Positions 53,122 to 64,000 of a stretch of 64,000 nucleotides of DNA are shown here, piece by piece. The stretch comes from Echiichthys vipera (Eukaryota; Chordata; Actinopteri; Perciformes; Trachinidae). The notes beneath the pieces are model-generated. The model searched no databases, had not been told where the DNA came from, and saw only the letters and a list, made by a program, of their open reading frames with translations. The position numbers were made by a program, and so were the translations under genes. The DNA lies in NCBI GenBank assembly GCA_963691815.1, contig OY829646.1, forward strand, positions 25,278,938 to 25,342,937. Reading direction: 5' to 3'. Positions within the stretch are counted from its first letter, which is position 1. The number at the start of each line of letters is the position of its first letter.

Positions 53122-56100
53122 GTGAGAGTCTGGGTGCTTTTAACTCTCTCCTGGAGCTCAGTCAGTGTGGCTCTCCTCCCAGAGACACCTTGTTCAGTTT
53201 TTGTTTGGCGTTTGGGTTTCTGTTCATCCTGCTTAGAACATTACACACACACTTCTTGACTCATGCATTCACCTACACCACCGATTCCACTGACTACACA
53301 CGCCATGATTAGTTTAGGTTACTTTTTAAGTGACTTTTTCTTAAATAAATAATTAGTTAATTGTCTCATATGTGCATCTCCTTGCTTTGTCATGGCGATG
53401 CGGCCTGGTTTGTGACAACACCTTTAAGTGATTAGCCCTGTTGCAAAGGAAATGTTAGCCCTGCAGTGCGATTTACAACCACGAAAAGCAAGCAGGCTAA
53501 TAAACCGATCTAAGCGACAAGTTCTGTTTGACCAGGCGCTCCACTTCAGTGCCCAGGACAATGCAGCACCTAGACATGCTATTAAACTGAGAATTTTAAT
53601 TAATAACAATTAATGATGATACAAAATAATGTTGGATTACCATTCCTTATTTCATGGGCTATTTGGGATTTTTGGGGTAATGCATAGGCTATGTAATAAC
53701 TAAAACAAAAAATAAAGCATTCAAATACGGATTTGGATATCGATTACCGTGGCAACGATTCAAGCTTTGATGCATTTTGGCCAGCCCTAGCATCAAAGTT
53801 AGATATAACAATATACAAATTCAGTGGTCTAGTCTACTGCAACTCCTTATTGTCATGAAACACTAGTACATTTGTTATATACAGTACAGTACATCAATGA
53901 TATGTTGTGCTCAATTAAAGCTTTCATTCTTTCAGTGTGGCAGTCTATGCTAATGTGGTCCTGACATTTGCCATTCACACACCAATAACTATTCTCAGTT
54001 CCCCAAAACACACTCTGCCGGCTTAAAAAGCCTTTTTAATAATACAACGCTTTCATATTATATTCATGATGCGCTACGGTGAACACTGCAACCAAGTCTG
54101 CTGGGTTTAATTTAATGTAATTTTAGGGCCGAATTTGGCTTCCTACATGTCAGTGGTAATGAAACTTTTGTATTTGATTTAGATAGCCTGCATTTGGATT
54201 TTCCCAAAGACTTCCAAGATTGCAAGATGAACTTGCATAGCATTAAATCCAAAGGGAAAAAATAACCCCATCGGGACTCTGATAGGGATGCATTGGGCTT
54301 TTTGAATATGTCCCTTCTCAAACAGCATAGTGTCTACTAATTATTTTTAGTGTTTGGTTTTAGCAATTCATCCAATCTGAATCCAGTAACACATCTGTTT
54401 CTTTTATCTGAATCCTTTCAAGCTCCGCATGTTTAGAAAGTGAATACAAATCTGAGACTGAGATTGTGAGCTACTTTTAACTGGCAGTTTTTTTTCTTTC
54501 AACATTATTATTGTTCTAATGATGATGTTTTAATTTACAATCTTTTATAAACAATCTCAGCAATCATTTTTAACTTATTACTAACTCTCACTAGCACATA
54601 TGAGCAAAATGCTAATATAGGTTTTTCAAGAACTTTTAATATGTATAATAGTACTGCTATTATTTTCCTAGCCTTACTCTACTCTTCCCAATGTAAACTT
54701 TACTCTAAAGATGAGTGCAGAGTACTCTATACCAACCTAAGTGCAAATAAAAACCAAAGAACCTTTAAAAGTAGAAGACTCCACTGACTTCATAAAAACG
54801 TCTGCTCTATTGATCTATTAAAAGTAGTTAAAACTCGTCTAAAATATGTAATGTCTATTCAGATACTCAAGATGGCAGCAAAGAGCTATACAACTCTGCC
54901 CCTGAATTAATAATTGTTTTGTTTTTGAAGCATATTAAAAAACTGTTTTCTGTTTTCTTTTCTTCTGTGCCAGTTTCATACAGTACATAATTAATGCAGA
55001 GTCCTTTCCTTTCTGGTTGTAAAAGTGTCTAATCAAACAAAGTATTCCAGCAAAAGAAAATTCATGGAATGGTTCAATACCTCAATGAATTTGTGTATGA
55101 GATGAGGATAATTGATAATAATTCAGTGTCAACGATGAACATATTGAACACTTTATGTCAGTATGATCTCTCGTCCAAAACGGAGAGGTTTTTCTATAAT
55201 TCCAGATTTGGTCTATGTCTATGAATAAGTCAATATCTTTATGTGCTATGTAGTAAAAACACCAATGCTTATTTGCAGTCAGGTTGTCAATAGTGTTAAC
55301 CACTCTACCTTAGTTTTATTACACTTAATTATTTTAGCAAATTAAATGGCTAAATCAGAAAAATGTCAAAAAGTCAATTCACTGTCCTTTTTAATATTGA
55401 ATTAACACATTATGGCAGTGCTATTGATTATCAAGTTAAATCATCATGAATGTCATCATACTTTATATTTAAGAGTAAGAGACGTTCATCTTTTTGCTTC
55501 ACCACAGCTTTTTTGACACCCTGGTTATCAAACACAAGCCATCACAGCCCTTTTTGGTCACTTTGGTCACAACTTCAGTCATCACTGGGGTTTATTTACC
55601 ATGTGGAACAGATATTTCTAAAGACAACATTAAACAGACTTTGCAAGGCATGCGTTGTGCTCTGTCAAAGATTTAGCTCCTTACACAGCCTCTCTCGTTC
55701 TCTCTGAAGGACCCCTTTGTAGGCATAGGAATGCCCTGTGCGTACTCGGAAATGTAAAGCAGGCCTTCTATTCAGATATGCATGCTGCTGTTGATGAGGA
55801 TCTGTTAAATTGTAAATGACAGAGAGATTTATAAAATACTGTTTGATAAAGATGCCTATCCAATATTCTCTAAAGGAGACGCATACAACATGTAGTCCTA
55901 ATTGTTGGACCTCTCATTAGGGCGGCGTCACGGGACCTTGCTCAGATAATGAAATAACTGTAGTGCGACGGCATTCATCTTCGTCTTATGTATCTTCTGA
56001 TCATACATGCATTTGTAGAAGCTGCGGGGCATAATCTTACAGCACTACTAGTGGCTACATTACCCACAGCTGATATAAATATATTGACCACTTTTATACA

Positions 56101-58521
56101 CCAAATTGTGTGGAAAGTTTCAGATGCTATTAGACATTTGGAACACTATTACACTGTTATTATTGTTGTTATTACATAGTTATAATGCCCTTTTAGGCAT
56201 GCAATCAGAAGGTTTTTTGGTTGAACAAAAACTGTATTATAATTAGAACACAAGGGGAATATTTTAAAAAATGTAAGTATGTGTACAAAGTCTCCCTTTT
56301 GAAAAAAGATAAAGTATATTTTTTTAATGCTGTGGATGAGCAAGTGTAAACGGTATGTTGACCGTTAATTTTCATATCACGATATACTGTGAAACTAGTA
56401 TATTGCTTCATGAACAGTTTGATTCATGAAGAAAAGCCAGCATTTTGTTACTTGCTGTTGTAGATTTTATTTTTATGCTCTTTTTTTTATCAAACTTAAA
56501 AAAAAAAATTATGGTAGCAATGGACACTTTTAGTGTGCACTTAAACATCTCTCCTCATTCCTCTCCTTTGGAAAAAGTTTCTGCTAAATTGACACTATTA
56601 TCATCATGACCTCCCATTAATCTGTTTTACTTCCACACACAGACACTAAAAAGCAGGCAAAACATTAAATAAAAGATAATCAATATACAGTGCTTTTGTA
56701 TTCATGATCCAACAATTTAAATCTTTGTGTTCCTAAGTGGTCCTAAAATAACCTAGTATTTAAAGCCTTAATGCTTTTACACACATATTCTTTTAGTGAA
56801 GTTCCTTTTATGCAGCTGTACAGTAAGCTTATGTCACCCTACACAGTAAATTCTTTCTTTTACAACTATTGTACAGTTAGGACACCATCACACATCCCAC
56901 CTTTGCCCTTTTATCACACAGCACGCACCACAGATAGATGCTCACACGCTGCTCATATTGTCTCCCAGCCACACTTTTAACTTCAAAGCCCTGCTCACCC
57001 TTGTGTCTCAGGAGGAATGGAGGCACCATAGCAGCCAGTCTTCGCTGCTTTGCCATGGTTAACTACGACCGCAGGCTGGAGTACCTCCCCATGCCTCCTG
57101 ATACTAGAGCAAGGGTGGTGGAAGGGGGAGTTGGCGTCCTGCAGCTCCACAGCACACTGCCTTGTGCCTTGCCATCACATAACCTGTCCCTGCAAAACAG
57201 AGGTGCATTATGCACCATGTTACAAGGATACACTTGTTGAAAACAGTGTATGTATAATAAAAAGCATAGGTAACCTGCGAACCAACGTGTGCTTGACCAC
57301 ATTGGCTCAGTATACTGTAGATTTCTTAATGAGAATATTGCCATTAAGACAAACATTTAAAGAAAGATACGTTTTTGTGCCAGAAAAAGAGATTAGAAGG
57401 GTTGAACATCAAGAACATAGTCTAAAATGAATGAAAACAAGAACTTCTTCTATATTTTTTAAAATTATGTCAGTATGTTTGATGTATTTGTAGGCACATT
57501 GATGTTTTCTTGGGTCTGAAAAGTGTCCTCCCTGTTGAAATGGTTGTTCAGCTCAAAGGAACAATGTGGTGGATTTACTTTATTATGAACAAAGCCTTTG
57601 TCTGAGGTGCTCACATACTGAACGGGGGTCCAGAGTCCAGAAGCAGCTTTGAACTATCAGGTCAAAGACATCACAGAACTGACGCGCTGTTTCGCATTCA
57701 TCTTGTACCTCACACAGGAGGCCCGTCACATTTGTCCTTTTGATTGTCCTCCATTTCTTTAAAGGTCTGGCGCGAACCATAGGTCATCTGGAGGCTTTTA
57801 TGTGGAGAAAAACAAATGTTGTGTTCTTATTCTTGCTCTGCACTTAAGGGGAAGAACTGCACAGGGATGAAGGCGTCCTCTTGTGATCATGGCTCCCTCC
57901 CTGCCACAGTAAAGAACAACAATTGAAATTAAACTCTGAATCATAGTAAACGATTACATTTAGCAAAAAAATACATTTTAATTGAAAGACAGATGAGGCT
58001 ATTCACTTATCAATATAAAGGTGGGCATAGATATGAAATCCACTGCCATGAAATATGCAAAGCAAGCCCACCACAGAGAATAGCTGAAAACACAGGTTCT
58101 TTTGATGTTAAGACCTTTGGTTGTGCATGTCTTCATTCAACTAGCCTGTGGATGTTTTAACCTTCTGTAAAACTTGCTCCAGCACTGCACTCTCCCTCTC
58201 TACACCAGAGTAACGTGGCTCTGCAGTTCTGCCCATGATTTTTATTTTATGAACGCTCAGATTCTCTTTGCCCACCATAGCATTTCACTATCCTGTTATG
58301 ACTGTGGACACCAACTTTCTGTAATTAGTGCAATTCGGCTATTACGTAACATCTCGGGCAGTGTTGCTGGTGTTGTCTTCCCACACAATGTTTTGATGGC
58401 CTTAGTGTTAAGGTGACTGCTACTACTTTGGCAAAGTTCACTGCATTAATTGATAACAAAAGACAAGTAATGTTCTTCAGAAAAATAAATAAATGTATTA
58501 CAATTGAAAAGAAATGCCTTG
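53122..58521. other. Gene-poor stretch with an unassigned coding-like patch
   Basis: A hAT-like end relic (GGCCAGCCCTAG, about 53780-53791) and a GC-richer patch at 57012-57200 are the only marks. INSC, the next gene in tetrapods, was looked for and not recognised. Confidence 0.4.
57012..57200 (+). other. Possible orphan exon
   Basis: A pyrimidine-rich tract and TCTCAG (ends 57011) precede an open GC-richer stretch. The frame from 56938 contains CFAMVNYDRRLEYLPM and continues to a possible but weak donor AGAG|GTGCAT. A second frame is also open across it. No family recognised. Confidence 0.2.
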
Positions 58522-58529
58522 TTTTGCAG

Positions 58530-58859
58530 TAGGGCTGGGCTATATGACGACGTATATCGTCAAAATGTTATAAAAATATCTATTGCATGTATTTTTCTAT
58601 ATCTTTTTTATCACAGTGTCAAAAAATCTGAATATGTACATCATTTGGATGGTTGATTCTGATCCTTGCACTTTATGTTCATTTTGCCTTAAAGTTCTTA
58701 GTAAATGTTTTACTTTTCACTCATCAAGTATTTTATTCACATGGACAGGAGTATACAAACATAGGCTTTACAATGTGGTTATTTCAAATTAGTATTTATT
58801 TTTTGAATAACTAGAAAACATGTTGTATTGTAAGACTTAGGCCATATTGCCTAGCCCTA
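58530..58859. mobile_element. Non-autonomous hAT-type element, 330 bp
   Basis: The ends TAGGGCTGGGCTATATG (58530 on) and CATATTGCCTAGCCCTA (to 58859) are inverted with few mismatches. Flanks TTTTGCAG (58522-58529) and CTTTGTAG (58860-58867) agree at 6 of 8 bases, as expected of a worn 8-bp hAT duplication. No transposase inside. Confidence 0.8.
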
Positions 58860-58867
58860 CTTTGTAG

Positions 58868-59887
58868 GTAACATTATTTTACTATTTCTCTTTTGCACGC
58901 ACACCCTCTCTCTCTCAAACAAACAAAATAAGACAAATGGGACTAATAATCAATCAACCGTGGAACACGTATCCTTTGACTCCAGGCTATTATTGCTTGG
59001 GTGAGCCCATGTGTGTTGTGCAGTATTGACTGTTTCAGTTTTGATGATCCATTCTCAGATGAGAGGAAACATGTCAGTACTGTGAGCATCACAAAGGGCA
59101 GATGAAACACAAGTCTGCACATGCTAGAGCAGATAATTACAGAAAAATATCATCTTCACTCAATCTACGTTTTCTCCCTCATTTTCCTTGTGATAAAGTC
59201 TCCTGTCAGAACTGTAAGGACTAGGCAGGGTCCTAGCAGTGAACGAGACACTGCTGGTCTTACAGGCTTTAGATGCTCCTGAGGAGAAGCTCAGGATTAG
59301 TTAGTATTCACTGGACATAACAAGGCCTTTGATGTAGCCAGTATTCTCTTTACTCCCCCAGAGCATCAACATTTAATGAGACCTGATATCAGCCTTTTTA
59401 GGAGCTGTGAATATTTCAGATAGAAAACAAATTGTATTTACCCATATCAACAGACCATGCGGTGGTCAAAGGTTCATTGTCACCTGTGAGTTCTAAGTGA
59501 TATACTGAAGCAATGCCTTTGTGTAATGGGATATGTTCATTAAAACAGACCCATTTCACTCTCTCTTAATCAGCACCACATATGTCATGGGAGGATACTG
59601 CCTGAAGCTAAAAACTAGTGCATAATTTATAACTCCAGGTCAGGCTGTGCAATGAGTGCATATTATCTCAACAAAGATGCATTACTCTCCCATCATTTCA
59701 TATTTACAATTATGTCTTGATGTGCCGCTCATTTAGCACACAATGGTGCAATAATCCTCTTGATGAGATTTCAACACTTGAAACACTTCAGTTGTCAGAC
59801 TATCAGTACACAATAAATGAGATCTTAATATACAGTAAGCACCTTTCTCTCCTCAAAGTCTTCGGCGGCAGTATAACACACTTTGTG

Positions 59888-59980
<93 letters not shown>

Positions 59981-60762
59981 TGTGCAAGAAAGTGTCACAG
60001 TGAGCTGTGACACTGCAGGTGTTTAAACTGTGGTGATGTAATTGGTCACAAGGGGAATAGAAACAAGAGCTTCACAGTCCTTGATTTGATCCCTTGGTTA
60101 TTGATTTCTCAGTCTGCTTCTAACAGAAATAATTGCCACATGTAATGTATTATTCAATTACAAGACACTGCTCTCAAGTTTGGGTTTGATGGTCCTTTTT
60201 GAATCACTGAGACCTATAGATAATTCAACACTGTCAGCCCATTAAGCAGCGCGAATATTAAAAGGTATGCGTTAATCCTGCCTATTTATTAGCAACTGTG
60301 ACATTCACCAGTGCTCAAAGTTTCCCATTTTCAGCCTTTGTATAGTTGAAGGAAGTGAGCTTAACTTTGGTTCAGATGAAGACATATTCCGTTATAGTGA
60401 CCAGTATCTGTTATATAGGCAGTTAAGCTATTTTAACTGTTCTTCGAAGCTAAATCAAAATAATAGAAAAACCACACTATTGTACCTGTGATGGTGTGCA
60501 AGTCTGACATACCCTTTCCTGTTTTTAAAGACTGTGAGATTCAAGTAAATTTATAACCCAGTGAATCAGACAAACAAGTCTACAGGACAACGCAACAACA
60601 TGACATGCTTTTTTATTCTCAACTTATAGAAAGTAAAGTGCAATTAATGAAATTTGCAACTTGATCTTTTCTATGATTTTTTTCTTTTCTATGGATTTGT
60701 AACAGGGTGCTTTCTAGATTTGGTGTTACATTTATTTTCGTCACTACATTCAAGCTTAGCAG
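58868..60762. other. Gene-free stretch with one microsatellite
   Basis: About 58980-59870 is repeat-free and mixed in composition. No open frame looks coding. Confidence 0.45.
59886..59984. repeat. (TG)n microsatellite with a CGTG core
   Basis: TG run interrupted by about five GTGC units, ending in GAGTGTG. Confidence 0.95.
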
Positions 60763-61258
60763 TAGGGCCCAGCCGAAATGGGATTTTTGAGACCGATATG
60801 AAACCTATTTATAGAGGGAAATAAAATGATTACTTATATGGAGGCCGATATAGGGTTTTTTTGAGCTGGAAGGAAAATAGACCTTTTGTGGCTTGTACAA
60901 GTAATACTCTGCAAAGGTACAAAGAAAGCTGCTCCTAAAATACCCCAAAAAGAAACTTTATAAAAGAATCATTTAACATAATAAATACAATGCATTACAA
61001 CCAATTCTAGAAAAAAACACAGAGAAAATAAAGAATAAATAAAATAAAGTAGATAACTAAATAAAGATCAGTACTGTATGTTCAGTTCTGACCACGCTCT
61101 GCTGGACAAACTACGTAATGACAGCATATCCATTAAACAGGATCACCCTAAGGCATCCTTCTCTGCATTATATGTTCTGTCTAAATGTATTTTCATATTG
61201 CTATATTTGCATATATCAAACCACAACGTCAATACCGATATCTGGATGTCTGGCTCTA
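60763..61258. mobile_element. Non-autonomous hAT-type element with perfect 8-bp target duplication
   Basis: The left end is TAGGGCCCAGCC (60763 on) and the right end GTCTGGCTCTA (to 61258), imperfect inverted ends of hAT style. The flanking octamer CTTAGCAG is present on both sides (60755-60762 and 61259-61266), exactly the duplication hAT transposases make. The interior has no transposase. Confidence 0.85.
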
Positions 61259-61266
61259 CTTAGCAG

Positions 61267-63960
61267 CAGGATTCTCTTTGTGTGTGTGAATGTGCCTGTG
61301 TATGTATATACACATTTCATGAAGAAAGTGCTTACACAAGCTTACTTTTGTAAACTTAATACACACCGAAATATTTATTTGTTTCAAGGACACGTGTTTT
61401 TGGTAACCATTTCACCTTTGATTTTGTTTTCTTGTAGACATTAATACAAATATTAATATTTTCTCCATAGTGTGAAAATCCACCAAAGGACTGATTTATC
61501 TAAACCACTGAATGCTCACCTGCTGTTACAAATTGTGTCATTTTACCTACAGTGTGGTGGCCGTTTCTCTGTTTACAAGATAATACTCCATGCTTCATTT
61601 AGCTCTGAAGAAAGATCAATTCTAGTGTTAAAATCTCTATCTCTCCATTGCTGTGCAGCACTGTGTGACACAGTTTTAATGATCAGCCATCCAGCACTTG
61701 TTTACAGCTCGGCTTCCCAGTCATGTTCTGTTAATACCCACTCCTGTTAATATTTATCGTCAGTCTTAATTGGTTTGATGTCACTACACTGGTGCTGCTG
61801 TCGGCTTGCTTGTTGAACTGGCCTCGGTGTTGTCTTTATTATTGTGACAGTCGAGTCCTGTTCATTAAAACTCTTGTTCATTAAAGTTTCACTTTCCATT
61901 TTCATCAGTATGAAGCCGATTCTGTAAATGCAAGGGAGCTGCGGAAGAGTCAAACCCTGCAAGCGATCACAAGGGAGGTGCATAGTCTGTATAAATTATC
62001 AGGAATATGAACTCGATCGAAGATGTAAATTGCACCAATGGTTAGTTATGTGGGGAATTGCCATGCATTTCATGCAGCGATAATAAAAATGAATTTTTGA
62101 ACAAAGAGATCTTAAAATAATATCCAATCTACAGAGAATACCCACATCAAACGAATAATTAAAAGCTTTGAAATGTATCTTTGTGGTCAGAAGTACGAAG
62201 CCCTAGCCCTGTGAATATTGTGCTCAATTCAAGTTTGTCAAAAGGAAAAACAAAACCAGAGTTAATTAACCGTTATTACAGTCCTTTTCAACTTAAATTT
62301 GACTTTCAAATATTAGCTCTTATATATAAACTATGCTTCTGGCTTCTGCAAATTAGCTTTAGTGAATCTCCTCTAATTAGGCCTCGTTGAACCCATGGTA
62401 ACCCACACACAATAATATTAATAATTAAGCAGCATAAGATGTATTTAAGGGTAGTCATTAGAGTGCATTTTATTTGCATTGTAATAATCTGGAACACATC
62501 ACCTTTACAATTTAGTAAGACTATAATCTTAGGTCAGAACAAAATTAAATGATGATTTGAATAGCTTTCACTGGGCTCTCAAGAAGTTGTCATTGGGAAA
62601 AAAGTACAGCTTTGTGTTCTAAAGCCCAGTTCATTTTAGGTCAGACCAATTTTACCCAAGCTCTATATTTTATATATTTTCAAATAGATGGGGCAGTTAG
62701 CATCTCATCATGATATTTCTTTGTGGTCTTTCACATTTAAACAGAAGATTACACTGCAAAAAGCTTTAGTTTTAGCAGTTAATTGCTAAACCTTATTTCT
62801 GTAAGTTGTCCAGTAAATAATCCCATATAAAAGCACCGCCTTGTCTTTGTAGAGCATATCTGTGGTAAAATTAAAAAGTGTGGTTTAGTAAAACCTGCCC
62901 CCCAGCCCTACTTCTCTCTTCCCCACCCACTTGCCCTCCTATCTCCATCCTCCTGCCATCTCCCTCTGTCAACAGTGATTTTGCCTCTTGCCACTGATCA
63001 AACGCACCTGCCAAGCCCTGCTAACATTCCCGAGCATGTTCGCTAATTACCCACAAAGCCTTCCAGACTTATACTCCTAATAGGGGATTTGCCTCAAATC
63101 GGGGGCAGGGTTGCACTACATTACAATGGTATTTATTTACTCATTTGGGGAAGAATCTCTTGGGATAATGTGCATTATACATGTTTTAAGCCAAATAAAA
63201 TTATAATTTTTACATGACTATTGTAGCATTTTGAATGAATGTCTCCCTGTGGTGTTACCATTTCTCAAATGGTAAATAAGGGTAGTAAAAAGAGTTAGAG
63301 ACATTGTCATAATCCTCTCTTGATTAACATGTCATTCAAAGCACTCATATCCTACAAAGGCATTGCAATCAGGGAGATCAACAACAAAGCTTAAGGCTGA
63401 TTATAATTCTCTTGTTTCAGTGTAATTAGACAAAGGGGCCTTTAACTGTGCACTTAATATGGGAAATGATCGATTATGTGCTCAACAAATTGCCAACTTA
63501 CTATTGTTACAGTTGGTACAATGGATGCCATTGAAGAAACATCCCCTGAAATTACCAGAAAACATGTTGTTCTTAACCAATGTCACACAATATGTGTTTT
63601 TTGTTTTCATCATATTTTTATTTGGGATGGGTATACAAAGATCAACAAACTATACACAGAATGTCAGTATGGAATATCCCATCCCTCCACCAACACTCCA
63701 CACGATATCTTTAAACAGAATATAAGATATTATATGAAGATTTTAAAGCCCAATATAAAGGCTGTGAAGTCTTTACATATTATCAGATAACATGAATAAC
63801 AAAACCATAAAAAGGGCCATAACTCCTTCTTTAAAAAACTCTTTATTTTCCATTTAACTGAGGTCAATTGTACACAAGGGTTTCTGCTTTTTTTTTTTAT
63901 TTTAAAAGAAGCTCCATGTGGATGCTTTTTTATGCACTCAGGTACCTCATACACTCAACA
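61267..63960. other. Gene-free stretch at the right edge
   Basis: No coding exon recognised. 62620-63440 is repeat-free and mixed in composition and might be conserved non-coding sequence. This is a guess from appearance. Confidence 0.4.
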
Positions 63961-63983
63961 CCCCCCCCCCCCCCCCCCCCCCC
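63961..63983. repeat. Poly(C) run at the window edge
   Basis: 23 consecutive C, followed by CACAAAGACA and A9. A run like this is also a common place for assembly error. Confidence 0.9.
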
Positions 63984-64000
63984 ACAAAGACAAAAAAAAA

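Noticed and set aside
53740..53800. hAT-like end GGCCAGCCCTAG
   Set aside because: No partner end or duplicated flank found, so not listed as an element.
45712..64000. INSC exons expected from tetrapod gene order
   Set aside because: Scanned for recognisable INSC peptides on both strands and found none.

Overview
The window is nuclear DNA of a ray-finned (teleost) fish. The evidence is spliced genes with GT/AG introns of 0.1 to several kb, long (TG)n, (CA)n and (TATC)n microsatellites, Tc1-like, pogo-like and hAT-type transposon relics of the kinds common in fish, and a calcitonin/CGRP gene with fish-type hormones. Three protein-coding genes can be supported. They form the known vertebrate block PDE3B - CYP2R1 - CALCA (human 11p15). 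No prokaryotic feature, CRISPR array or undescribed multi-gene system was seen.

Layout. 1-15134 is read as the end of the long first intron of PDE3B; it holds a nested transposon block at 5.8-8.3 kb and a 249-bp TG microsatellite. 15135-27377 (+) carries PDE3B exons 2-16, which join in one frame of 815 codons plus stop; exon 1, with the membrane segments, lies left of the window. 27378 to about 30.5 kb is PDE3B 3' UTR or flank, followed by a decayed Tc1 element. 32370-35798 (-) is the complete five-exon CYP2R1 gene (519 codons), convergent with PDE3B, with a CCAAT/GC-box promoter near 35.95 kb. 36.0-41.6 kb is the region between the divergent CYP2R1 and CALCA genes. 41.69-45.71 kb (+) is CALCA, with a TATA promoter, a shared signal-peptide and propeptide part, a calcitonin terminal exon with its own poly(A) signal, and a CGRP exon followed by a non-coding last exon. 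From 45.7 kb to the end no gene is recognised: there is an L1-like fragment, a half Tc1 element, three short terminal-inverted-repeat elements, microsatellites and long single-copy sequence.

How the genes work. PDE3B hydrolyses cAMP at membranes and is cGMP-inhibited. CYP2R1 is the microsomal vitamin D 25-hydroxylase. CALCA makes calcitonin or CGRP by alternative 3' exon choice. They are neighbours by old vertebrate synteny, not an operon. The most useful second looks are the altered calcitonin N-terminal loop, a perfect oestrogen-response-element palindrome inside a repeat in a PDE3B intron, an 85-bp duplication that broke the pogo transposase, a 30-bp perfect palindrome, and unassigned coding-like stretches at 10 kb and 57 kb.
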